Origin: Oryzias latipes
Taxonomy: Eukaryota; Chordata; Actinopteri; Beloniformes; Adrianichthyidae
DNA length: 64,000 bases
Reading direction: 5' to 3'
Assembly (NCBI RefSeq): GCF_002234675.1
Contig: NC_019872.2
Location: 6,674,949 to 6,738,948 of the forward strand
Shown: positions 20,303 through 30,400 of the stretch, piece after piece
Position numbering within the stretch: the first letter of the stretch is position 1
Layout: every line of letters begins with the position of its first letter
Notes under the pieces: generated by a model
The model's input: only the letters and a program-made list of their open reading frames with translations
What the model was told of the DNA's origin: nothing
Database searches by the model: none
Translations under genes and position numbers: made by a program

Positions 20303-20453
20303 CATTCATGGGAAAAATAATCCCAAATGTTTTAATGCAACTTTTTTTTTTTGCTGGTTGCATCAAAAACTGAACCTCAATTTTTTTTCCCTACTAACAA
20401 AATCCGAACTGTCCACAGACACAGAACTCCAAGACTACCAGAGCAGTCTTATC

Positions 20454-23400
20454 ATGATTGAGAGTGATCGAGAACTGTCAGCCATGGTGCAGGAACTGTG
20501 GGACAATGACATTAACAGACTCACACCTGGAAAAGACTACAGGATCTCCCTGCAGGTACCCCACACATTCATGAAGCTGCCCAAAAACATTGTAATATTG
20601 CATGTATCGCATTATTGTAATAAAAATATACTTTACATTCCTGTCTAATTGAAAAAAATCCGAGAAAAGGTGGTCAAGATTAATGAGAGAAGACGCGTAG
20701 AATCCTCCTCTTGGAATAGTTAAAAAAGTTAAAACATCTCCATTTAAATTGTTTGTTGTTGTTGCCCATTTCATAAAGGTTTTTAAAAGAAATTCTGAAA
20801 CTCTTTGTTAACAGTCTAGAGGTTCTTTTCTATTGCAGGGCAAAGCTGGAGACAGCATGGGCACATCTGACATCGATCGAGCAGGATCTCCTCTGTTTAC
20901 ATTTGTCAATGAGAATATTTTCAAAAAGGAAACATTTCTTGGTGAGTGCATGAGGGAGGGGGTGGAAAAATACCTCTGGGAGTTTCATTCCACCACCAGT
21001 GATGTTGTTTTCAACACACAGTGGTCATGACTCTTACAGTGTCCCACCAACAAGTGCCATGACCTTTCCTAAAATTCAACATAAGTACCCTGAGGTCTAC
21101 TTTATCCGCTCCTGTCTGAGAGAAGCTTTTAATTTAATCTGCTTATGACGAACAGTGACATGTTGCATAATCCCAGAGCAGGCTGACGTCAGTGTGCTGG
21201 ATGTAGAGATATGCTTCTTTCCAATTTGATCTAATAATATTGTCTCATATTTATGCAGCGCTGCACACAACAGAAAGCTGTGTTAATGTTTGGAGCTTTT
21301 AAATGAAGGATTCCTGCTTTCATTTTTGCATGGGTGCCTTTAAAATATACGTATCAACCATAAAGTTTTCATCCATCCATTCATTTTCTAAACCAGCTTC
21401 ACCCTTTTGGGGTCACCGGGTTGCTGGAGCCTATCCATGCCAATGTCAACAACAAATTAAAACTTTTCCAGTGACGTGTTTTCCACTGTTTTTTGAAGTT
21501 GGGGTTTGTTGGCCTACTTGTTTATTCCAACCAAGGCTGGTGTCAAAACGAGCAAAGCTTCCTAAGTATCTTTGCATGTCCAAAAAGCAACTATTTTACT
21601 AACATAAATCTGGATGTTTGTGACTTCTTGTAGATAGTTAATAAAAAATAGCAGTGGTTCCAAGATTCTACCTTGAGGAACCCCTTCAAGACAAAGTGAA
21701 CCAATGAAGCACCCCAGACGGACGTGCATCTTACTCAATTCGGTTTTCTTAGAGAAGTGAAGTTTGGCTTTTACTTTGACACAAAAGAAGTCAAATGTCA
21801 AGAAAATCATCTTAACAGCTTCAAAGAAGATGTAAATTAATATTTCAAAATTCCTACAAGTCAGACCTTTCACTTAAAAGGCGCTCCTTTAATACTGTTT
21901 TTCTCCAATGACATGTTAAAAGGATGTTCACTTGTTGCTGATCACCTCTGAGGACATCACAGTCTTTTTAAGGAAGTCCCAAAATAATAATTTTTAAAAT
22001 CATTTAACTGTTCCTAATTTTTTCATAAATTTATCGAAAAAGTCACGGTCTCTGGTGTGATGATTTGCACGCACACCTTGTTTTTGAGTTTTTGAGTTAA
22101 AAGATTATTGGAACAACCCTTTAATGTGACCATCTAGCATATAAAACCTTAAAGACAAATTTTAAGCATTGGACCAAATTTAGTTTCAATTGATGCAGAA
22201 ACTATAATTTCTGCAGTTATTTGGCTCAATTGTTTTTTTATTAATACACTATCAATATCAAGAACAAAATCTATCTATCTAAGATTTGACAGCTTTAAAT
22301 ATTACATGGTTTCTCAAACCACAATGAAAAAAAACACACATATATAATTGTGTCTTTGTTTTTGCAGCCTTTATCTCCCTTCTGGATAACTATGAGAGTG
22401 ACACTGGTGTGCCTGAAATCGTTACTCCTGAGGAGGAAGCAGAGAACCACAAGTTCCTGGACTCCATTGTTCAGACTCAAACGATGAAGGTACTCTTGGA
22501 AAAAAACAACAACTTTTTAACCCTTTTTTAACAGCAAAGATAACCCAAAACAGGTTTTTATGTTTCTGGACTAACAGTGTGTTTTTGATTTGAAAAAAGT
22601 TTCCAGGAACCCTTGAAAAAGACCCTCCTAGATAAATGATAAGTGTAAACAACTGGAAACTCTTTGATTTATTCTTGTTGAGCAATTCCAGTTAAAGGAT
22701 AGTCAAACATTATAAATCACTGAAAATTTGCATTTCTTTGTTAATAAAACATTTTGTTCTTTTAATCTAATTTGAACAAGTTGATGCAGGGCTTTCCGTG
22801 GTCATATTTGTTTCCAGATAGCCCACAAATACCTGGTGGAGAAGAAACTTTCTCCTGAAAATGAGACAGAATTCAAAGAGCAGCTGTACAGGATCTGGTT
22901 TGAGCTTTATGCCAGGAGAGGATCCAGCAGGTGGGAGGAATCTGGCACAGCACCTACTGTATACACAGGTCCCTTAAAAGGAATCTAGCATCATGATGTC
23001 AAGCTCCACAAAAACTGGCTTTGTTAAAAATGGAAAGAGCTGCAAGAAGACTACTATGATGTTTTTCTTGAAGCTAAGAGATCCTATTTAATGTTACAGA
23101 AATATTCCTCACAGCTTGAAAAGTTTCATGTGTTCTAGTTTGGGGTGTGATCACAAGCAGATGAAACTATTTCCTGTTTATACAAGTGAAAGGGTGTTCA
23201 ACAAGACAAGTATTTTGGGTTTAATGATCTTCTTTTTGCCTCCAGACCAGACTCTTCAGGATTTGAACACGTGTTTGTCGGAGAAACACGAGGGGGGCGA
23301 ACGGTCATTGGTTTTCACAACTGGATCCAGCTGTACTTACAGGAAAAGCTCGGACACATTGATTATAAAGGCTACAGTGTCAATGCGAACTCCCCCCAGG

Positions 23401-24413
23401 TGCTGACCTGTTGTAAAGCATTTGTGGTTTCATCAAGACTGCATCAATTTGGAGAATTAAATACAAATCTATCTTTCAAATTTTGATGTAAATGTTAAAT
23501 CTTAACAATTTTTCTTGCCCCCTTTAACATGAATATGTGTTAAATGCTTTATAAATTGATACCTGTTGAAACTTCTATCCTCAAATGCATGCAATGACTG
23601 TCTAGCCTCACTTCTGACGTGAAAACTAGACTGATCAGCTGCAACTCCTTATAATTTTAGCAGTCCTCCTGAGACATCCTGTCACAGCCGTGTTTGGTTT
23701 CATTCCTCAGATAAAAAAAAAATCTTTGCATTTCCTTTTCATTTATTTATTGGTTCCTTTCATGAAAATTATTGATTGTCCAATGTGTTTACGTGTTTGT
23801 TATACAATACTGAAAATTTTCATGATTGGAAAGGAGCAGAATTGAAGAATAAAATTCTTATAATTGTCTGCTCCCTTTTAAACATTGCATCATATTTACA
23901 TTTCTCACACCATCACCTGTACTCAGATTTGACCATGTGCAGTTCAGGACATTAGGACAATAGTTTATGTTCTAATAAGTGGCTCTCTTTCAAAAAAAAT
24001 TGTCTTTTTTATTGTAGTATTTAAAGTTTTTTTTTTATAAAAATATTTTTCCGATTTTCTCTGCTTTTGCAGCAAGATTATTATTACACTATACAACCGG
24101 TATCTGTATCTTTTCTAACGTTTTTGTCTTTTCCCTGTCTTGTCATCTTTTCCTGCAGCCAGATGAGAACAAACACATCCTGGGGCTTCAGTTTAGCTGG
24201 AAGAATGGTATAAAGCCAAAGGGAAGCATCTTTATTGGAGTCAGTCCTGAGTTCGAGTTCGCCCTCTACACTCTCTGTTTCCTCACTTCCCCCAATGAGC
24301 GTGTCAAAGTCCAGTTCAGTCTTTATGACGTGGAGATTGTTTGCCACCATTACAATCAAAAACACATAGGCACAACCTTCCCTATGCTAATTAAGTACTT
24401 GAACCCCAAGTAA
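20454..24413 (+). CDS. EndoU-type poly(U)-specific endoribonuclease (XendoU family)
   Basis: Metal-dependent endoribonuclease of the EndoU family, which cuts RNA at uridines. Coding exons: 20454-20555 (the exon itself probably opens at the acceptor 20418), 20839-20941, 22368-22489, 22818-22930, 23246-23399, 24159-24413, giving 282 residues, about the size of a single EndoU domain. The conserved start 'VQELWDNDINRLTPGKDY' is followed by 'PLFTFVNENIF'. The catalytic trio is visible: H155 ('FEHVFVGE'), H171 ('IGFHNWIQ') and K213 ('FSWKNG'), spaced as in the family (H to K 58 residues, as I recall for human ENDOU). The ATG at 20454 is chosen because it gives a full domain; an upstream exon may add residues, since the exon is open back to the acceptor ('TELQDYQSSL'). 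No signal peptide or somatomedin-B domain is seen, so it resembles the short fish EndoU paralogues. All GT/AG sites and phases agree. Confidence 0.93.
21366..21452 (+). repeat. Teleost SINE/LINE tail fragment
   Basis: Contains 'catccatccattcattttct' and 'ggggtcaccgggttgctgga' with 'gcctatcca', the order of a widespread fish repeat. Only a piece remains, in the endou intron 20942-22367. Confidence 0.6.
21600..21780 (-). pseudogene. Decayed LINE reverse-transcriptase fragment
   Basis: On the minus strand this reads 'GVPQGRILEPLLFFINYLQ', close to the reverse-transcriptase block usually seen as GVPQGSILGPLLF.IYIN, preceded by 'CFIGSLCLE'. The downstream FADD catalytic block is not recognisable. 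It sits antisense in the endou intron and differs from the LINE at 24.8 kb, whose corresponding block reads 'CGHPQGSIVGPKLFILYIND'. It is therefore an older copy of another element. Confidence 0.65.
23731..23948 (-). mobile_element. Inverted 3'-end fragment of the LINE at 24.8-26.7 kb
   Basis: Reverse complement of this block follows 26497-26700 closely: 'ctcacaccatcacctgt' versus 'acaggtgatggtgtgag', 'aattctgctcc' blocks, 'catgaaaa' blocks and the final (AAAT)n-like tail. It is a 5'-truncated minus-strand insertion in the last endou intron, about 2.6 kb from the longer + strand copy. Confidence 0.85.
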
Positions 24414-24491
24414 CCTGATTAAACTTGATATTTTAGCCCTGCAGAGGTGCCACAGGTGTTGTTGTTGTCTTTTCATTTTACATAAAGAAAC

Positions 24492-24497
24492 AATAAA
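24492..24497 (+). promoter_or_regulatory. Candidate endou polyadenylation signal
   Basis: AATAAA about 80 bases after the TAA stop at 24411-24413; a second late site is not obvious before the LINE begins. Confidence 0.65.
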
Positions 24498-24784
24498 AAC
24501 CTCTTAAAACCCAGTTGGATTTGATTTTCTTAAAGAAAATGATCTAAAAGTAAATTGATAGGATTTTTAGGTGAACATTGTAGCTGCAGGAATATGAAAA
24601 TATATCTCAGTCTGTCCCTCTGACAAATATAGACCTATAGGCCTACAGCTCTTTTTAAGGTGAGAGTTTTACAGACTGTTTAATTTGAGTCCGTCCAGCT
24701 CAGTTTTCTAAAAAATTAGAAATGCGATTGACAATCAGAATCAACAGACCAGTTTTTGGAGAAAAAGATCTTAGAAAAAAGATG

Positions 24785-26700
24785 AACTGTGAAGAAAGTG
24801 ATGCAATTCATAATAATACTTGTAGAAGATGTTGAAAATATTACATGCAATATACAATCAAAAGGTAATATTAAAAATAAAAATTGGATTTCCCAATCTA
24901 TGTATTTATCTGATGTGACTGAAAATGACATTTTGACTACAGTATACAAACTAAAAAACAAGACCTCAAAGGACAGTGACGGGATTGACATGAAATTAAT
25001 AAAAATGATCATAGATTGTGTTGTAAAACCACTACATCATATCTTTAATCTTTCACTTAAATTAAGAATTTTTCCTGAGAGGATGAAAATAGCTAAAGTT
25101 ATTCCTTTTTTTAAAAATGGAGACAGACATACTTTTAATAATTACAGACCAGTATCATTACTTTCTCAATTTTCTAAAGTATTTGAAAAGTTGTTTGTTA
25201 ACAAACTAGACAGCTTTATTGAAAAAAATAAATTGTTAGGTGAGAATCAGTTTGGGTTTCGTTCTAATAGGTCTACAGATTTGGCTATAATGAAAATAGT
25301 TGAAGAAATTGCAACAGCAATTGACAAAAAGAAATGCACAATAGGAGTTTTCATGGATTTAAAGAAAGCTTTTGACACCATAGATCATTCTATCTTGATT
25401 TCTACATTATATGCATATGGGGTTAGAGGAATCGCCCTGAACTGGATCACCAGTTATTTAAAAAACAGACAACAAAATGTACAGTTTGGAGGTAAGAAGT
25501 CTGATCTCATGAATATTATTTGTGGACACCCACAAGGCTCAATTGTAGGACCTAAACTTTTTATTTTATATATAAATGATATTTGTGATATTTCTAAGTT
25601 GTTACAGTTTGTTTTATTTGCTGATGATACTAACTTTTTTTGTTCTGGGGATAATCTGAAAACCTTAGCTAAAAGTATTGAAATGGAAATGATAAAACTC
25701 AAAATGTGGTTTGACTACAATAAACTATCTTTGAATCTAACAAAAACAAAGTTTATGGTATTTGGTAATAAAAACAGAACAGAAGTGACTTTGTCCATTG
25801 ACAACATAAAAATAGAACAGGTGTCTGAATTTAAATTTTTAGGGGTTATGTTGGATGACAAATTAACATGGAAATCTTATATATTTTATGTAAAAAATAA
25901 AGTAGCCAAGAGCCTTTTTGTTCTGAACAAATCTAAATATGTTTTACCATGTCATATTATGCACATGTTATATTGCTCTTTGGTTTTACCTTATTTTACA
26001 TATTGTATTGAAGTGTGGGGAAATACATATGAAACTAATATAATGCCCTTAATTCTACTACAGAAGAGAGCTATTCGAATTATTCACAAAGCTAATTTTA
26101 GAGATCACACAAATGAACTTTTTATTAAGTCAGGCTTATTAAAACTTAAAAATTTAATTGAATTGCAGACCTTATTAGTTATGTTTAAAGCCAGAAACAG
26201 AGATTTACCAGAAGACCTACAAAAGCTTTTTATTTTTACCACAGGAGAAGAAAATCATAGGAGAAAATTTGATTTCAAACAACAGATTGCTCAAACAACA
26301 TTAAAGCAAAAGTGTTTGTCTATTGCAGGGGTAAAAATGTGGAATTCCCAGGAGAATCAGTTAAAAAGTTGTCAAAATATTATTAAATGTAAACGCATGT
26401 ATAAAGCTAAACAAATTAGTTTGTACAAACTTGACTGTTGAATGGAATTTTTGGAATGTATGTATTAAATGAATGGAATGTATTTACTGTGTAGTGGAAC
26501 TGTACATTGTGAAATCTGAGCACAGGTGATGGTGTGAGAAATGTAAATGTAATGTTTAAAAGGGAACAGATAATTATAAGAATTGTGTTCTTCAATTCTG
26601 CTCCCTTCCAATCATGAAAATGTTCAATATGTAAGAGAAACATGTAAACATTTGAACATCAATTTTCATGAAAGGAACAAATAAATAAATGAAATGAAAG
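24785..26700 (+). mobile_element. Non-LTR retrotransposon (LINE), 5'-truncated, intact RT frame
   Basis: A long open reverse-transcriptase frame is followed by about 250 bases of 3' sequence ending in 'aaataaataaatgaaatg'. No endonuclease part is visible, so the 5' end is missing. The 5' limit is approximate. The clade cannot be fixed by eye; the RT motifs fit jockey-superfamily or CR1/Rex-like elements of fish. The insertion lies between the endou and ndfip1 genes. Confidence 0.85.
24789..26441 (+). CDS. Reverse transcriptase of non-LTR retrotransposon (open, 550 codons)
   Basis: Copies LINE RNA into DNA at the target site in an active element. Visible blocks: 'NNYRPVSLLSQFSKVFEKLF' at 117-136, 'FGFRSNRST' at 155-163, the first catalytic aspartate D190 in 'FMDLKKAFDTIDH', 'CGHPQGSIVGPKLF' at 245-258 (histidine where most LINEs have valine), and the catalytic 'FADD' with D279-D280. 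The thumb and C-terminal part follow to the stop at 26441. No stop or frameshift breaks it, which suggests a young insertion. The upstream endonuclease domain is absent, so the copy should not be autonomous. The ATG at 24789 lies in the linker and is not the element's true start. Confidence 0.9.
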   Translation: MKKVMQFIIILVEDVENITCNIQSKGNIKNKNWISQSMYLSDVTENDILTTVYKLKNKTSKDSDGIDMKLIKMIIDCVVKPLHHIFNLSLKLRIFPERMKIAKVIPFFKNGDRHTFNNYRPVSLLSQFSKVFEKLFVNKLDSFIEKNKLLGENQFGFRSNRSTDLAIMKIVEEIATAIDKKKCTIGVFMDLKKAFDTIDHSILISTLYAYGVRGIALNWITSYLKNRQQNVQFGGKKSDLMNIICGHPQGSIVGPKLFILYINDICDISKLLQFVLFADDTNFFCSGDNLKTLAKSIEMEMIKLKMWFDYNKLSLNLTKTKFMVFGNKNRTEVTLSIDNIKIEQVSEFKFLGVMLDDKLTWKSYIFYVKNKVAKSLFVLNKSKYVLPCHIMHMLYCSLVLPYFTYCIEVWGNTYETNIMPLILLQKRAIRIIHKANFRDHTNELFIKSGLLKLKNLIELQTLLVMFKARNRDLPEDLQKLFIFTTGEENHRRKFDFKQQIAQTTLKQKCLSIAGVKMWNSQENQLKSCQNIIKCKRMYKAKQISLYKLDC

Positions 26701-27256
26701 TTTAATGCATCCCACTCCTAAAATAAAAAAAAACCCTGAAAAACAAAACCATCAGCAGAAGTCTTTAAACTCATAAACCAGAAGTATTTATGCGAAATGT
26801 TACATCATTGAATGATTGAGACTTTGATCGGAACAGATGTGTATATCTAAAAATACTGTACAATATATTTTTAAAGATATTTTAATTATTTAAGGTTTTT
26901 AAGGCTTAAAAATGTAACGCTGATAAATATGTATGCCAGTTAATTTTTTCGTAGTTTCTGTAAAGAAAGCTGTAGAGATTTTTAGAATGTGGCTTTTATA
27001 AAGCTCATAAACCAATTTCGCAAACATAGCATTGCTCTGGAGGACAAACGGAAGTGACTCAACTTAGAATTCAAAATAAGATCAGAAAAAAGATGTATTT
27101 GTTTATTTGTTGCTACGAGAAACTTTCTTAAAATAAAAAAAAATAAAAACTGCAAAAGAAAAATAAAGAATAAGTCAAAAAGTTACACAAAAAAGCCAAC
27201 AGCTTTGCAATACTGACTCTTAGTTCTCAATGTTTGTTGTATGATTTACGCCGCTA

Positions 27257-27265
27257 ACCGGAAGT
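27257..27265 (+). promoter_or_regulatory. ETS-like site in ndfip1 promoter region
   Basis: 'accggaagt' is a consensus ETS/GABP core, about 165 bases before the ndfip1 ATG and within the first GC-richer patch after AT-rich sequence. Such sites mark many TATA-less housekeeping promoters; its use here is inferred. Confidence 0.4.
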
Positions 27266-27430
27266 AGTTTGGTTATCACCAACTGTTAAAATCTTGACGA
27301 ACATTGTTATCTTAGAGCAGCCGATTGCCATCGTGGGTTTTCGGTGACTACCGTTATATAATTTTGTCTCTTCTGTGTGAGGGTCAGAAATTCCTCCTTC
27401 AGTTGTTTATTCCGAGCCGTCTAAAGTGGA

Positions 27431-30400
27431 ATGGCGGAGCCAAGCGCCAGATATCAGCAGGTATAATAAGATATTGTTATCGATTATCGATGCATTTACA
27501 CAGTGAATCTGTTGGCAGGAATGGCTTATGGGTGTGTAGTAGTTTCCGGTTGTCGTCGTGGGTGCTAACTGAATTCGAAGATGGATGTCAGACTGTCAAA
27601 AATACATTTTCCCTAATGAGTCCCTTTTTTGTCCAAATTTAACTTAACAAGGTAACCTGTCGAAAACGTTTTGGGTTGTACGGTTTAACCGTAAGTGGTG
27701 TATTTCTCGAATTAGCCATAGTCACATGCTTATGCTAGCTGAGCTCAGCTGGTTAGTGGAAAATCAGAGTGGATAGGTTAACGAGGCCAGCTAGAATTAT
27801 GATTACAATCTAAGCCTCTGTCTCAGTTGGTTTCCCTGCTGCATGTTATCTAGAAGCTGTCATGGTGACTATCATTGTGATTAAACGCTGTCATTACTGA
27901 TGACTCATTCTTGCTGCGCTCGTCTTTTAAAAACACTAATGATGCTCCGATCGACCACTTAAACCGGAAAGACCGTCTTGTGTTTGCTGTTATTCGATCA
28001 GCTGATGACAATAGAATTGTTGATTTTTAGGGTCAGAGGACTAAAATTTGTCGTTTTGGCTAGCTGTGGCATATTTGACAAACTGCTATCAACTTTTCCT
28101 AAAATTGCCAAATAGATTAACAATATGAGACTAAAATGGCTTTAAATATAGTTACTGAACATGTAAATATTTTCTTAGTTTTCCACTTGTTGGTGTTTCC
28201 TAACATGCTTAATTATTTAACAATTTTTAGAAACATACTTAAAAAAATGTCAAGTAACTATGTGTGAAAGCAAACATATTGTTTTATTTTCATCTTTAAA
28301 TTTTTTTTTTTTCCTAAGACAGGATGAAGTCTATGTTTGTGACATAGCATCCCGTTTATGCTTTCATCACAGAAGAAAAAGATAAATGTTTTTCATGCAG
28401 ATTTTCTTTGCAATTGTCACTTTTTTTTGTACCCAAAGCATATTTTCCGTACCGTTTATGACCTGTTTTTAGCCATGTTGACCCTTGATGGCGGATGGAA
28501 ATTTCTAGCAGTTTCGGTTCTGTTTACATTACAGATCTTTGGCTCAAACACTTGAATGCTGTTTTGTCTTGTTTGCAGCTGCCTAATGAGGACACTGAAG
28601 AGAGTCAACAGGAAGCAGCAGACGCACCGCCTCCATACAGCAGCATCTCTTTGGACAACTCTGGTAAAAACTCAATTTAACTACATATTTATGTAATCTT
28701 AACATTTTTGTTGTGATTTCTGGTTCTATTTTGACAAGGCAGCTGTATAAATTAGGATTATTCAATAGAAGCTAGATCCTTAATTTGTTTTTAATGTGGT
28801 TACTGTCATGTGTACAGGACTTTTGAATGTTTATTATAACATTTGTTTCAAGTTGCTTTGTGTTTTTCTGTAGCCTTCTTTGACTACAAGGAGGATGGCG
28901 TTTTCCCGAAGCCTCCGTCTTACAACGTAGCAACTACACTACCTTCCTATGACGAAGCAGAAAGAAGTAAAGCCGAGACCTCTGCTCCACTGGTGAACGC
29001 CAGAGTGAGTGTTTCTCTTCCTTTTTTTTTTCTCCGGTCACATTCGCTGTAAATGGTGCAGCATTTGCATGCGATGCGAAGCCACATGTTGGCTTTTTTC
29101 AGCTATCTTAGTGGCTGCTAGGCAGGAAATGTTTGTTTTTTCTGCTGTGAAGTGTTCTTTTGTATTCCCTGAAAGAGCTTCTGTCTTCTGTTCAAAAATG
29201 CTGCATCAACTTTTTTTTCCCCTCTAAATTTGTACTTCTTTATTTCTACTTGTTCCCATGAATGTAGATAATAAAAAAACACTGCATTTGCATCATTTTA
29301 AATTTGAAGGGAAACTCAAGACTATGAAAAATTATCTGCTGAAACAACACATTTTTTGCATGTTGAAAAGCAAATAATAGGATTTTTCCAGAGAACATTG
29401 TAGGAGAAAAAAGGGCTCATATATGGTTGTGAGAAAAATGAGTTTTCTTTTTTTCTGCTAAAGAAATTTTCTTCCCTATAGGTTTATATTTGTGACAAAT
29501 AATATATCAATTATCAGCTATAATGTGTAGACAAGCTTTGAATGTAATAATATTAATTTAAATATTTTAAAGACACAGGAAGACTATTTTTGAGGTGTCA
29601 CAATTCTGAGACAGTGACACTAGAATGGTTTTCTTTTGCTGAAACCTACTAAACACTTTCTGTTGATGTACAAATGACTTTACCTTGTTTAAGTATAGTC
29701 CAAAATATGACTTTCTTGGTAGAAAAAAAATGTCTATAGACTTTGTTAATATTAACATGTATTTTAGTTGGAATGAAATGATCAAAATCCAGAATTAAAC
29801 ATTGTCACTCAGCTGACATCACACCACCAAGAGTTCATGAAGGAACATCCTTATAAGGATGCAAACATTACAACAGAATATGGCTGAATTTAAGCAGCTG
29901 CAGCTGAAACAGGAAAGAATGGTAGAATATGTCTCTCTAATCAAAGAGCACACAGAAGTTTCACACCTGACAGAAGACAGACCCTTTTTGATGTGTTTCT
30001 CTGTCACACATTGCTCTGCGCTCGCCAGCAGCCTCAGCACAGAGAGCGCCTGGAGACCTTTGATGATGTTACTCGCAGTTCACTGGAGGTAACTAGGGGA
30101 ATGTCTTTGATTAAAAAGCCCTGTATCTGGTCATAGTTTGGTGTGTCAACACACCGATGTTCCTCCAATGTGTGTGTGTTTTGCTGTGCATTTGTGTTTT
30201 AAGCTAATTTTTTTGTCTTCATTTGTTCCTCATCATCAGAAAAATGCCAAAAGAACGTGTTAAAAAACGCAAAAAGAACACATTTTTTTATTGGAGTGGG
30301 TCTTTAAGTTAAAGGCTTTTGAAATGATCTAGTTTGTGTTCAGTTTTCGTTCAAACTCCTTTGTGTTGAAATGTCTCACAGGATGATGAGTTTGTGGCCA

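Noticed and set aside
18000..20418. Possible somatomedin-B exons upstream of endou
   Set aside because: I found no cysteine-rich exon with splice sites on the + strand in this interval.
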